The notes under the pieces are model-generated. The model had not been told where the DNA came from, searched no databases, and saw nothing but the letters and a program-made list of their open reading frames with translations. Shown piece after piece: positions 1-8,440 of a DNA stretch of 64,000 nucleotides. The stretch comes from CAVSJJ01 sp963728395 (GTDB lineage: Bacteria > Actinomycetota > Actinomycetes > Actinomycetales > Dermatophilaceae), in assembly GCA_963728395.1 (NCBI GenBank), contig CAVSJJ010000003.1:434001-498000 (forward strand). Direction: 5' to 3'. The first letter of the stretch is position 1. Every line of letters begins with the position of its first letter. The position numbers and the translations under genes are program-made.

Positions 1-1
1 C

Positions 2-661
2 AGCACCAACCATGTCAACCTCATCGTCGTCGACAAGCAGAAGCACCTGCAGTACCTCACCCTGGAGCAGGCGCACGAGCACTGCGCCGCCGGGGCTGGG
101 GTGTGGGAGTGGGCCGGGACCTGCCCTGAGGAGGAGGAGCCGGACATCGTCCTCGCCTGCGCGGGCGACGTCCCGACCCAGGAGACCCTGGCGGCCGCGG
201 AGCTGCTGCGCGAGCACGTCCCCGACCTGCGGGTGCGGGTCGTCAACGTCGTCGACCTCATGGCCCTGCTGCCCGAGAACGACCACCCGCACGGCTTCAC
301 CGACACCCAGTTCGATGACCTGTTCACCGCCGAGAAGCACGTCGTCTTCGCGTTCCACGGCTACCCCCGGGCGATCCACCAGCTCGTCCACGGGCGGACG
401 GCGCCGGGCCGGTTCCACGTGCGCGGGTTCAACGAGCAGGGCACGACGACGACGCCGTTCGACATGGTCGTCCTCAACCGGATGAGCCGGTTCCATCTGG
501 TCAAGGAGGCGCTGCGCCGCTCTTCGCGCCGCACGTCGGGCTGGAACCACCTGGTCCAGCTGTGCGACCAGCGGCTGTCCGAGCACGAGACCTACATCCG
601 CGAGCACCTCGAGGACCTGCCCGACATCGCCGGGTGGACCTGGCGCGGCCCGACCCCCTGA
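2..661 (+). CDS. xfp: Phosphoketolase, C-terminal part (cut by window edge)
   Basis: The frame is open from the left edge, and about 219 residues are visible of a family that is usually near 800. They match the C-terminal domain of xylulose-5-phosphate/fructose-6-phosphate phosphoketolase: DKQKHLQYL near the start, then ACAGDVPTQE, NVVDLMAL, FHGYPRAIHQL and the terminal FNEQGTTTTPFDM block. The enzyme is TPP-dependent, cytosolic, and yields acetyl phosphate plus a shorter sugar phosphate. The TPP-binding N-terminal half lies outside the window, so activity cannot be judged here. The gene ends with TGA directly before a tandem repeat. Confidence 0.93.
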   Translation, partial: STNHVNLIVVDKQKHLQYLTLEQAHEHCAAGAGVWEWAGTCPEEEEPDIVLACAGDVPTQETLAAAELLREHVPDLRVRVVNVVDLMALLPENDHPHGFTDTQFDDLFTAEKHVVFAFHGYPRAIHQLVHGRTAPGRFHVRGFNEQGTTTTPFDMVVLNRMSRFHLVKEALRRSSRRTSGWNHLVQLCDQRLSEHETYIREHLEDLPDIAGWTWRGPTP

Positions 662-665
662 CCCG

Positions 666-827
666 GGGTCGGCCCCCGCCGCCGGCAACAACTTCCCAAT
701 TGGGTGACTTCCCGACCCCGGGTCGGCCCCCGCCGCCGGCAACAACTTCCCAATTGGGTGACTTCCCGACCCCGGGTCGGCCCCCGCCGCCGGCAACAAC
801 TTCCCAATTGGGTGACTTCCCGACCGC
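666..827. repeat. 54 bp tandem repeat, three copies
   Basis: Three virtually identical 54 bp units start at 666, 720 and 774; the last diverges in its final bases. Each unit holds the palindrome CCCAATTGGG and two direct copies of ACTTCCC flanking it. It fills the space between two convergent genes. Because 54 is a multiple of three, frames through it give 18-residue peptide repeats on both strands, but no gene signals support translation. It behaves like a minisatellite; a terminator or protein-binding role is possible. Confidence 0.9.
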
Positions 828-844
828 GGGGGGCGGGAGCGGGG

Positions 845-2224
845 TCACAGGGCGACCCGCTCCTTGTCGCGCGGCACCACCGTGAGCCAGCCGAGCTCGC
901 GGCGGACCCGTTCGGCGAGGGCGCGGGAGCCGCGCGGCTCGCCGTGGACGACATAGGTCGTTCCCGGCGGATCCGGTATGCCGGCCAGCCAACCGAGCAG
1001 CTCGTCGGCGTCCGCATGCACCGAGAAGCCGTCGACCTGGACGACCTCGGCCCGGACGGGCACGTAGCGGCCGTGCATCTTCAGCTGGTCGGCGCCCTCG
1101 GCGAGATCGCGGCCCCGGGTCCCGACGGCCTGGTAGCCGACGAGGACGACGGCGTTGTCCGGGTCCGGCAGCAGGTGTCGCAGGTGGTGGACGACCCGCC
1201 CGCCGGTCGCCATCCCGGACGCGGAGATGACGATGCACGGGTGGTCCGGCCGGTTGAGCGCCATCGACTGCTCGGCCGAGCGCGCCTCGCGGACCTGGGC
1301 GACGTCCAGGACGCGGGGGTCCAGGCCCGGTCGTAGATCGGGGTCACCGGCCCGAAGCGCCGACCGGTAGACCTCGAGGGTCGCCAGGGCCATCGGACTG
1401 TCGAGGTGGACGGGCACCGTGGGGATCCGGCCGGCGTCCATCAGCGTCCGCAGTGCGTCGAGCACGACCTCGGTCCGGTCCACGGCGAAGGCCGGGATGA
1501 GGACCGTCCCGCCCCGCGCGATCGTCCGGGCGACGATGTCCGCGAGGGCCTCGAGCGCGTCGGCTCCGTGTCGCCGATCGCCATAGGTCGACTCGACGAG
1601 GAGGGTGTCACACGGTGGGGGCGGCGGTGGCGGGGCCAGGAGCGGGTGCGACGGACGGCCGAGGTCGCCGCTGACGAGGAGGCGGTGCCCGTCGATGGTG
1701 ACGAGCGCGGACGCCGAGCCGAGGATGTGCCCGGCCGGCCGAAGGGTCACCTCGACGCCCTCGAGCACCGGGGTGGGATCGCCGAAGCCGACGCGCCGGA
1801 ACAGGGGGAGCACCCGCTGCGCGTCGTCGACGTCGTAGAGCGGCCGGGGCTGGGCGTGCCTGGAGAAGCCGCGGGACGCGGCATACCGCGCGTCCTCGAC
1901 CTGGAGGTGCGCGCTGTCGGTGAGGACGATCGCCGCGAGCTCGGCCGTGCGGCCGGTCGTCACCACCTCGCCGGTGAACCCCTGGTCGACGAGGGCCGGC
2001 AGGTACCCGCTGTGGTCGAGGTGGGCGTGGGTGAGCACGACGGCATCGATGAGGGCGGGGGAGACCGGCAGAGGCTCCCAGTTCCTCCGGCGCAGCTCGC
2101 GCAGCCCCTGGAAGAGCCCGGCGTCGAGGAGCAGTCTCCGCCCGGCGGCCTCGACGAGCGTCTTGCTCCCCGTCACCGTGCCGGCCCCACCGAGGAAGGT
2201 CAGCACCGCACCCGGCCCGGACAT
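845..2224 (-). CDS. MBL-fold beta-CASP ribonuclease-like protein
   Basis: The product is a 459-residue metallo-beta-lactamase protein of the beta-CASP (CPSF/Ysh1-like) group. The metal motif HAHLDH is at about residues 66-71, a beta-CASP cap follows with SGMATGGR, and an RMMBL-type end carries DGFSVHAD. Relatives are RNA endo- or exonucleases acting in the cytosol. I chose the ATG at 2224 over the GTG three bases upstream, because the AGGAGG just before it would be only one base from the GTG but four from the ATG. RNA substrate unknown. Confidence 0.85.
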   Translation of the reverse strand: MSGPGAVLTFLGGAGTVTGSKTLVEAAGRRLLLDAGLFQGLRELRRRNWEPLPVSPALIDAVVLTHAHLDHSGYLPALVDQGFTGEVVTTGRTAELAAIVLTDSAHLQVEDARYAASRGFSRHAQPRPLYDVDDAQRVLPLFRRVGFGDPTPVLEGVEVTLRPAGHILGSASALVTIDGHRLLVSGDLGRPSHPLLAPPPPPPPCDTLLVESTYGDRRHGADALEALADIVARTIARGGTVLIPAFAVDRTEVVLDALRTLMDAGRIPTVPVHLDSPMALATLEVYRSALRAGDPDLRPGLDPRVLDVAQVREARSAEQSMALNRPDHPCIVISASGMATGGRVVHHLRHLLPDPDNAVVLVGYQAVGTRGRDLAEGADQLKMHGRYVPVRAEVVQVDGFSVHADADELLGWLAGIPDPPGTTYVVHGEPRGSRALAERVRRELGWLTVVPRDKERVAL

Positions 2225-2283
2225 CACGCCTCCTCCCGACGCGATCTCAGCCTATGTCCAGGAAGCGGAGTGAGGGTGTCGAC

Positions 2284-2430
2284 GTGCACTCCATCACCCG
2301 AATCCCGACCCTGTTCGTCACGACCGGTCACGCCTTCGGCCTGCTCCAGACCGCGGCGCTGATCGCCGGCGTCTTCCTGCTCATCCTCGGCGCGATGATC
2401 GTCTTCGGCGAGCGCCGCAACGGTCGCTGA
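2284..2430 (+). CDS. Small single-span membrane protein (hypothetical)
   Basis: A 48-residue protein from GTG 2284, preceded at seven bases by GAGGG; an ATG at 2254 would give 58 residues but has no ribosome site. It contains one hydrophobic helix (LIAGVFLLILGAMIVFG) followed by a short basic tail, ERRNGR. It is too short for most gene finders. It stands alone, divergent from the MBL gene and ahead of kamD. I do not recognise the family; coding status is inferred from the helix and the ribosome site. Confidence 0.45.
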   Translation: MHSITRIPTLFVTTGHAFGLLQTAALIAGVFLLILGAMIVFGERRNGR

Positions 2431-2549
2431 CCCGGCGCGTCGGCGGCCTGCCGAGACAGAGCAACAGATCCACCCTCTGGAGCCCGCAGATTCCGCAGAC
2501 TCTTCGTCGAATGCTGCCCGCCCACGCAAATCCTGCACCTTCCCCTTGG

Positions 2550-2555
2550 TAGATT
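2550..2555 (+). promoter_or_regulatory. -10 box of leaderless kamD promoter
   Basis: TAGATT lies exactly six bases before the GTG of kamD, placing transcription start at the start codon. No ribosome site is present, so the mRNA is probably leaderless. Confidence 0.6.
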
Positions 2556-2561
2556 GGTCCC

Positions 2562-4166
2562 GTGTCGCCACGGAACAAGCCCCTCCTCGAGCTCGATCCC
2601 GCCACCGTCCGCCGCGCCCGAACCCTGGCGCGCCGGGCGGGCCGACCGGTCGTCGACCTGGCCCGTCGGCATACGACCGTGTCGGTCGAGCGGGCCACCC
2701 TGCGCCTGGCCGGGCTCGCCGGGGCCGACCACGAGCGCATCCCCTGGGTAAACCACCTCGTCGACGCCGTCCGTGCGGAGGTGGGGCTCGAGCACGGGGT
2801 GACGACGCCGGTCTGGGACGCCCTGCGCCGCGGCGAGGCCGAGGACCTGCTCACCCTGGCCCAGAAGTCGGCCAGCGGCTCGGTCTCCTTCCGGCTGCCT
2901 GAGGGCGGGGAGGCCACCCGCGCCCGCAAGGCGGCCCGGACCGCCGTCGCCGCGGGCATCCGCCGGATCGACCGGCAGCGCGCCGCCCGGGACCGGCTGG
3001 TCGCCCGGCACGGGGATCCGGCGCGCCGGCCGTGGATCTATCTCATCGTCGCGACCGGAGACATCTACGAGGACATCCCGCAGGCCCAGGCCGCCGCGCG
3101 TGAGGGTGCCGACGTCATCGCGGTCATCCGCTCGACGGGGCAGTCCCTCCTCGACTACGTCCCCGAGGGGGCGACCCGGGAGGGCTTCGCCGGGACCTAC
3201 GCCACCCAGGAGAACTTCCGGCTCATGCGGGCCGCGCTCGACGAGACGAGCAAGGAGCTGGGCCGGTACATCCGGCTGACGAACTACGCCAGTGGGCTGT
3301 GCATGCCCGAGATCGCGACGCTCGCCGGGCTCGAGCGGCTCGACATGATGCTCAACGACTCGATGTACGGCATCCTCTTCCGCGACATCAACCCGATCCG
3401 GACCTTCGTCGACCAGCGATTCAGCCGGCAGATCCACGCCCGGGCCGGCATCGTCATCAACACCGGTGAGGACAACTACCTCACGACGGCCGACGCCGTC
3501 GACGCGGCGCACACCGTCACCGTCAGCCAGCTCCTCAACGAGTACTTCGCCGCCGAGGCCGGCCTCGAACCGTGGCAGATGGGGCTGGGCCACGCGTTCG
3601 AGATCGACCCGGAGGTCCCGGACAGCTTCCGCCTCGAGCTGGCCCACGCGCTGCTCGCCCGGCGCCTGTTCCCGGATGCGCCACTGAAGTGGATGCCGCC
3701 GACGAAGCACATGACCGGGGACGTCTTCCGCGGGTTCCTCCTCGACGGGTTCTTCAACCTGGCCGGCGCTCTCACCGACCAGAGCATCCTCCTCGTCGGG
3801 ATGATGACCGAGGCCGTCGTCACGCCGTGGCTGTCCGACCGCGATCACGCCCTCCGGAACGTCCGCTACGTCATGAACGCCGCGGCCGGGCTCACCGAGG
3901 ACTTCCATCCGCCGAAGGACGGCTTCATCCAGACCCGGGCACGGCACGTCCTCGACGAGGCGGTCGCCCTCCTCGAGACGATCGTCGAGGACACCGGCGA
4001 CGACCCGGCATACCCTCAGCCCCTCCTCGCCGCCATCGAGGACGGCACGTTCGGGCTGATGAAACGCCCGCCGCGCAAGGGCAAGGGGCTCGAGGGCATC
4101 GTCGGCAAGGCCGAGGACTACGACAACCCCGCGACGACGCTGCTCGAAAGTGGTGAGACCCGATGA
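2562..4166 (+). CDS. kamD: Lysine 5,6-aminomutase, alpha subunit
   Basis: 534 residues matching the large subunit of D-lysine/L-beta-lysine 5,6-aminomutase, which with KamE uses adenosylcobalamin and PLP to move the terminal amino group of (beta-)lysine from C6 to C5. Family blocks visible are VATGDIYEDIPQAQ, AVIRSTGQSLLDYVPEG, RLTNYASGLCMPEIA and PTKHMTGD. The start GTG is leaderless. The gene overlaps kamE by an ATGA, so the subunits are probably made in equal amounts. In anaerobes the gene sits beside kamA, kdd and kce; none is in this window, although kal is. Confidence 0.93.
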   Translation: MSPRNKPLLELDPATVRRARTLARRAGRPVVDLARRHTTVSVERATLRLAGLAGADHERIPWVNHLVDAVRAEVGLEHGVTTPVWDALRRGEAEDLLTLAQKSASGSVSFRLPEGGEATRARKAARTAVAAGIRRIDRQRAARDRLVARHGDPARRPWIYLIVATGDIYEDIPQAQAAAREGADVIAVIRSTGQSLLDYVPEGATREGFAGTYATQENFRLMRAALDETSKELGRYIRLTNYASGLCMPEIATLAGLERLDMMLNDSMYGILFRDINPIRTFVDQRFSRQIHARAGIVINTGEDNYLTTADAVDAAHTVTVSQLLNEYFAAEAGLEPWQMGLGHAFEIDPEVPDSFRLELAHALLARRLFPDAPLKWMPPTKHMTGDVFRGFLLDGFFNLAGALTDQSILLVGMMTEAVVTPWLSDRDHALRNVRYVMNAAAGLTEDFHPPKDGFIQTRARHVLDEAVALLETIVEDTGDDPAYPQPLLAAIEDGTFGLMKRPPRKGKGLEGIVGKAEDYDNPATTLLESGETR

Positions 4167-4990
4167 GCCGCACCGGACACGAGGCCCAGCGCCGGATGGA
4201 GCACGCCTCCGGCGACGATCTCAGCCTGCGCGAGCCGAGCCCCCTCGTCCGCCCCTACGGCGACACGACCGGCGACGGGATGGTGCAGGTCTCCTTCACC
4301 CTCCCACTGCCGCACGACAAGCGGGCCGAGGGTGCGGCCCTCCAGCTCGCCGGCAAGATGGGCCTGGACCCCGCCCTCATCGTCCACGCCCGGGCGATCG
4401 GGCCGCACTTCACCTACTTCGTCGTCTATGGCTCCGTCACCCACCTCGTCGACGTCCGCGACGTCGTCGTCCACGAGCGCGAGTTCCCGCTCCTGTCCGG
4501 CCGTGACGTCAACGCGCTCATCCGCTCCCGCCTGCGTCGCAAGCTCGTCGTCGTCGGCGCCTGCATCGGCTCCGACGCCCACACCGTCGGGATCGACGCC
4601 ATCCTCAACATCAAGGGGTATGCCGGCGAGAAGGGCCTGGAGTACTACCGCGAGATGGACGTCCACAACCTCGGTGCCCAGGTGCTCATCCCGGACCTGG
4701 TCAACGCGGCACGGGACCTGCGGGCCGACGCCGTCCTGGTCAGCCAGGTCGTCACCCAGCGTGAGGCCCACATCCACAACACGACCGCGATGACGGCGGC
4801 GTTCCGCGAGGCCTTCCCGGCCGGCTCGGTGCCGCTCCTCGTCGTGGGCGGCCCGCGCTTCGAGGAGGGTTCGGCGGCCGCGCTCGGCGTGGACCGGATC
4901 TTCGGTCGAGGCACGACTCCGGGCGAGGTCGCCAGCTATCTCGTCCACGCCCTCGTCCCGCAGAGCCGTCCGCAGCGCAAGGGAGCCTGA
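4163..4990 (+). CDS. kamE: Lysine 5,6-aminomutase, beta subunit (B12/PLP-binding)
   Basis: 275 residues. The cobalamin motif DAHTVG is at residues 138-143, with His140 the expected cobalt ligand. Lys151, eleven residues later, matches the spacing of the His133/Lys144 pair that binds cobalamin and PLP in the clostridial enzyme. An N-terminal dimerisation segment precedes a Rossmann-like domain. Both catalytic residues are present, so the enzyme looks functional. It overlaps kamD by four bases and is followed one base later by kal, forming one operon. Confidence 0.93.
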   Translation: MSRTGHEAQRRMEHASGDDLSLREPSPLVRPYGDTTGDGMVQVSFTLPLPHDKRAEGAALQLAGKMGLDPALIVHARAIGPHFTYFVVYGSVTHLVDVRDVVVHEREFPLLSGRDVNALIRSRLRRKLVVVGACIGSDAHTVGIDAILNIKGYAGEKGLEYYREMDVHNLGAQVLIPDLVNAARDLRADAVLVSQVVTQREAHIHNTTAMTAAFREAFPAGSVPLLVVGGPRFEEGSAAALGVDRIFGRGTTPGEVASYLVHALVPQSRPQRKGA

Positions 4991-4991
4991 G

Positions 4992-5381
4992 ATGACCGCC
5001 GAGGTCGGGGCGAGTGTCGTGCATCGCCGCTACGTGCCGTACGGCCACGCCCACTATGCGGGGAACCTCGTCGACGGGGCCTACTCGCTCGCGGCCTTCG
5101 GTGATGTCGCCACCGAGATGTGCATCCGCACCGACGGCGATGAGGGGTTGTTCGCCTCCTACAGCGACGTGCAGTTCCGCTCCCCGGTCCGCGCCGGCGA
5201 CGTCATCGAGGTCGAGGCGCGCCTGGTCCGGGTCGGGACGCGAAGCCGCGAGATGGAGTTCGAGGTGCGCGTCGTCGGTCGCGGTGCCCCGGAGCGCGGC
5301 GCGTCGGCGGCGGACGTCCTCGCCCCGCCGATCCTCGCGACGACGGCCCGCGGGGTCGTCGTCGTGCCCCCACCTGCGTGA
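4992..5381 (+). CDS. kal: 3-aminobutyryl-CoA ammonia-lyase
   Basis: A 129-residue single hotdog-fold protein resembling Kal of the lysine fermentation pathway, which removes ammonia from 3-aminobutyryl-CoA to give crotonyl-CoA. Visible family features are VVHRRYVPYGHAHYAGNLV at the N-terminus and the SDVQFRSPVRAGD segment typical of hotdog thioesterase/dehydratase folds. It is the third gene of the kamDE operon, which supports Kal over a generic thioesterase. Its stop TGA overlaps the GTG at 5378 that could start lnt. Confidence 0.85.
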   Translation: MTAEVGASVVHRRYVPYGHAHYAGNLVDGAYSLAAFGDVATEMCIRTDGDEGLFASYSDVQFRSPVRAGDVIEVEARLVRVGTRSREMEFEVRVVGRGAPERGASAADVLAPPILATTARGVVVVPPPA

Positions 5382-5383
5382 CC

Positions 5384-5389
5384 TACCCT
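5384..5389 (+). promoter_or_regulatory. -10 box of lnt promoter
   Basis: TACCCT lies six bases before GTG 5396, the same geometry as the other leaderless genes here. It would give lnt its own transcript besides read-through from kal. Confidence 0.5.
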
Positions 5390-5409
5390 GCACGGGTGAC
5401 CCGTGCAGG
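5387..5409. repeat. Perfect 10 bp inverted repeat over the lnt start
   Basis: CCTGCACGGG and CCCGTGCAGG are separated by only TGA. The GTG start at 5396 straddles the loop. In RNA this is a strong hairpin; in DNA it could be an operator next to the -10 box. Confidence 0.75.
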
Positions 5410-7054
5410 CCTGGCCCCTCGACTCGCCGCCGCCGTGGCCGGTGGGCTGGCCCTGTGGCTCGCGTTCCCGGACCACGATGTGTGGTGGCTGGCGCCGGTC
5501 GGCGTGGCCCTCCTCGCCGCCGCCACCCTCACCGCGAGGGCCGGTCACGCGTTCCTCGTCGGGCTCGTCGGGGGAGAGGCCTTCTTCGTCCCCACCCTGT
5601 CCTGGTCCGGCACCTACGTCGGGAAGCTGCCGTGGTTCGCCCTGGCGACTCTGCAGTCCCTCTACATCGCCCTCATGTGTGTCGTCACGGCGTATGCCGG
5701 GCGCCGGCTGCTCGCGACCGGCCACCGGTTCGCCGCCTACACCGTCATCCCCCTCGCCTGGGTCGCCCAGGAGCTCGCCCGGAGCAAGACCCCCTTCGGA
5801 GGCTTCCCGTGGGCCCGCCTCGCGTTCAGCCAGGCCGACGGACCCCTCGCCCGGGTCGCCGCGTATGCCGGTGCCCCCGGGGTCTCGTTCGCGGTGGCCG
5901 CCGTCGGCGTCGCCCTTCTCGCGCTCGCCCGCGAGGCTCGGAGGCAGGAGGGGCGGCCGCACCGGCTGCGGGTCGCCGCCGTGGGGGGCGTGGTCGCCCT
6001 CGCGACCCCGCTCGCCTCGTGGGGGATCCCGCTGCCGACCGACGGAGCCCGGGTCACCGTGGCCCTCGTCCAGGGCAACGTCCCGCACCCGGGCCTGGAC
6101 TTCAACGCCGAGCGCCGGGCGGTCCTCGACAACCACGTCCGGGGCACCCTCGAGGTGGCCCAGCGGCAGACACCCGACCTCAGCCTCGTCATCTGGCCGG
6201 AGAACTCCTCCGACATCGACCCGATCCGCAACCTCGACGCCGCCGCCCAGGTCCAGCGGGCCCTCGACGCGGTCGGGGTGCCGCTGCTCATCGGTGCCGT
6301 GCTCGACGAGCCGACGCCGGATGTCTCCAACGCCTCGCTCTTCTACCGCCCCGGTGCCGCGCGGCCCGAGCGGTACGTCAAGCTCCACCCGGTGCCCTTC
6401 GCCGAGTACATCCCGTACAAGTCCTTCTTCCGGATCTTCAGCGACAAGGTCGACCTCGTCCGGCGCCCGTTCGTCGCCGGCCACACGATCGGCGGGTTCC
6501 GGGTCGGCTCGAGCGAGGGAACGTACTGGGCGCTCCCGACGATCTGCTTCGAGGTCGCCTACGACGGGCTCGTGCGCAACGCCGTCACCCAGCCCGGCCG
6601 GCAGCCCGGCCTGCTCGTGGTCCAGACCAACAACGCGACGTTCGGCTACAGCGACGAGTCCGAGCAGCAGTTCGCCATCTCCCGGATCCGGGCCATCGAG
6701 CACGGCAGGTCCGTCGCCCACGTGTCGACCGTCGGGGTGAGCGGGTTCATCAACCCCGACGGCTCGGTCGCGTCGAAGACCTCGCTGTTCTCGGCGGCGC
6801 AGGTCATCGGCCACCCCGTCGTCCGCGGCGCGGAGACCGTCTCGGACCGTCTGGGGTCCCTGCCCGAGGCTCTCGCCGTCGTCGCCCTCCTCGTGCTCCT
6901 CGGTGCCGCACACCGGGTCTCCCGACGGACTAGGGTCATGGCACCGGCGCCGGGTCCCAGCGACCAGGCACCCGACCACCGCCCCACGACCGACCCGCGC
7001 AGCCCCGGCTCCGCGAGCAGCGACCCGCACAGCAAGGACGCCCCCGTTGCCTGA
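5396..7054 (+). CDS. lnt: Apolipoprotein N-acyltransferase
   Basis: 552 residues: an N-terminal set of membrane helices (roughly residues 1-210) followed by a periplasmic-side nitrilase domain. The Glu-Lys-Cys triad is visible as WPENSS (near residue 268), VKLHPV (near 328) and TICFEVAYD (near 383). The protein N-acylates the lipid-modified cysteine of lipoproteins. Start is either GTG 5396 (leaderless) or GTG 5378, which overlaps the kal stop; six residues differ. The polyprenol mannosyltransferase gene follows directly; in mycobacteria the two activities are fused (Ppm1). Confidence 0.92.
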   Translation: MTRAGLAPRLAAAVAGGLALWLAFPDHDVWWLAPVGVALLAAATLTARAGHAFLVGLVGGEAFFVPTLSWSGTYVGKLPWFALATLQSLYIALMCVVTAYAGRRLLATGHRFAAYTVIPLAWVAQELARSKTPFGGFPWARLAFSQADGPLARVAAYAGAPGVSFAVAAVGVALLALAREARRQEGRPHRLRVAAVGGVVALATPLASWGIPLPTDGARVTVALVQGNVPHPGLDFNAERRAVLDNHVRGTLEVAQRQTPDLSLVIWPENSSDIDPIRNLDAAAQVQRALDAVGVPLLIGAVLDEPTPDVSNASLFYRPGAARPERYVKLHPVPFAEYIPYKSFFRIFSDKVDLVRRPFVAGHTIGGFRVGSSEGTYWALPTICFEVAYDGLVRNAVTQPGRQPGLLVVQTNNATFGYSDESEQQFAISRIRAIEHGRSVAHVSTVGVSGFINPDGSVASKTSLFSAAQVIGHPVVRGAETVSDRLGSLPEALAVVALLVLLGAAHRVSRRTRVMAPAPGPSDQAPDHRPTTDPRSPGSASSDPHSKDAPVA

Positions 7055-7865
7055 CCGCCCCGCCGCCGACGACAACCCGGTCCCCGAGCGCGGCCCGCTG
7101 ACCCGGGTCGCCGTGCTCATTCCGACCTACAACGAGCGGGACAACCTCGCCGGCATCGTCGGGCGCGTCCGCACCGCTGCCCCCGACGTCGATGTCGTCG
7201 TCCTCGACGACGCCTCGCCCGACGGCACCGGCGAGCTCGCCGACGAGCTCGCGGCGGCCGACCCGCGCATCCACGTCATCCACCGGCCCGGAAAGCACGG
7301 GCTCGGCGCGGCCTACCTCCAGGGGTTCCACTGGGCGATGGACGAGGGATACGACGCGGTCGTCGAGATGGACGCCGACGGCTCGCACCGTCCCGAGCAC
7401 CTGCCGGCGCTGCTCGACGCGGCCCGCGACGCCGACCTCGTCATCGGGTCCCGCTGGGTGCGGGGAGGAGCGGTCGTCAACTGGCCCGCGCACCGCAAGG
7501 CGCTCAGCGCGGGCGGCAACATCTACACGAAGGTGCTGCTCGGCATGGGGGTCAACGACGCGACCGCGGGCTACCGGGTCTACCGGACCTCGGCGCTGCG
7601 CCGGATGGGCCTGTCGGACGTGGCCTCGCAGGGCTACTGCTTCCAGGTCGACCTGACCTGGCGGGCGAGCCGACGCGGGCTCACCGTCGTCGAGGTCCCG
7701 ATCACCTTCGTCGAGCGCGAGGTCGGCGACAGCAAGATGAGCCGCGCCATCATGACCGAGTCACTGCGACGGATCACGTCCTGGGGGGTCGGCTACCGTG
7801 CCGGGCAGCTGCGGGCTGCGGCGCAGCGCCTGTCCCGCAGCGAGCCCAGGTGGCACCGCCTGTGA
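7047..7865 (+). CDS. ppm1: Polyprenol monophosphomannose synthase (GT2)
   Basis: 272 residues, a family 2 glycosyltransferase with LIPTYNERDN, VVLDDASPDGTG, the metal-binding EMDADGSH and the C-terminal RxVGDSKMS block typical of dolichol/polyprenol-phosphate mannosyltransferases. It moves mannose from GDP-mannose to polyprenyl phosphate on the inner membrane face. The proposed start is TTG 7047, eight bases after AAGGA and overlapping the last codons of lnt; nothing upstream in frame aligns with the family. Coupled to lnt, with fxsA overlapping its stop. Confidence 0.9.
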   Translation: MPDRPAADDNPVPERGPLTRVAVLIPTYNERDNLAGIVGRVRTAAPDVDVVVLDDASPDGTGELADELAAADPRIHVIHRPGKHGLGAAYLQGFHWAMDEGYDAVVEMDADGSHRPEHLPALLDAARDADLVIGSRWVRGGAVVNWPAHRKALSAGGNIYTKVLLGMGVNDATAGYRVYRTSALRRMGLSDVASQGYCFQVDLTWRASRRGLTVVEVPITFVEREVGDSKMSRAIMTESLRRITSWGVGYRAGQLRAAAQRLSRSEPRWHRL

Positions 7866-8434
7866 GCCCCGCGGCCGGCCCGACGCGCCGTCGCCGGCGG
7901 CCGAGCTGGCCGGCGATGATCTTCCTCGCGCTCCTCGTCGTGCCGACGGTGGAGATCGCCGTCATCATCGGCGTCGGGCGGGTCATCGGCGCCTGGCCGA
8001 CCGTCCTGCTCCTCCTCGCCGAGTCACTCTTCGGCGCCTGGCTGGTCAAGCGGGAGGGTGGGCGCGCCTGGGCGGCGCTGCGTGATGCGCTGCGCAGTGG
8101 CCGGATGCCCAGTCGTCAGCTCGCCGACGCCGCGCTCGTCCTCGTCGGGGGCACGCTCCTGCTGACCCCCGGGTTCGTCACCGACCTCGTCGGCTTCGGG
8201 TTCGTCGTGCCGGTGACCAGGCCGGTCGCCCGGCGGCTCCTCGAGGCCGCGGTGGCCCGGCGGCTCCTCGGTGACCCCGCCGCCTTCGGCTCCGCGGGCT
8301 TCGGCTCCGAACGCGCCTGGCCGGGGGGCCGGGGCGGAGGCGAGAACCCGGGCGCCCGGAGCGACCCGTCGGGACCGCCGGACATCATCGAGGGGGAGGT
8401 CGTCGACGACGAGGACCGCCCGGACGCCATCTAG
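7862..8434 (+). CDS. fxsA: FxsA family membrane protein
   Basis: 190 residues with the FxsA core: two or three N-terminal helices (MIFLALLVVPTVEIAVIIGVG; VLLLLAESLFGAWLV) and the GGTLLLTPGFVTDLVGF segment. In E. coli FxsA reduces F-exclusion of phage T7; its general role is unknown. Start GTG 7862 overlaps the ppm stop (GTGA); GTG 7850 is an alternative. The C-terminal 50 residues are Gly/Pro/Asp-rich and probably disordered. Confidence 0.85.
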   Translation: MSPAAGPTRRRRRPSWPAMIFLALLVVPTVEIAVIIGVGRVIGAWPTVLLLLAESLFGAWLVKREGGRAWAALRDALRSGRMPSRQLADAALVLVGGTLLLTPGFVTDLVGFGFVVPVTRPVARRLLEAAVARRLLGDPAAFGSAGFGSERAWPGGRGGGENPGARSDPSGPPDIIEGEVVDDEDRPDAI

Positions 8435-8440
8435 GCGGCC

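Noticed and set aside
666..827. The 54 bp array as an 18-residue repeat protein
   Set aside because: It would need a start inside the phosphoketolase gene or on the complementary strand inside the ribonuclease gene; no ribosome site or codon pattern supports it.
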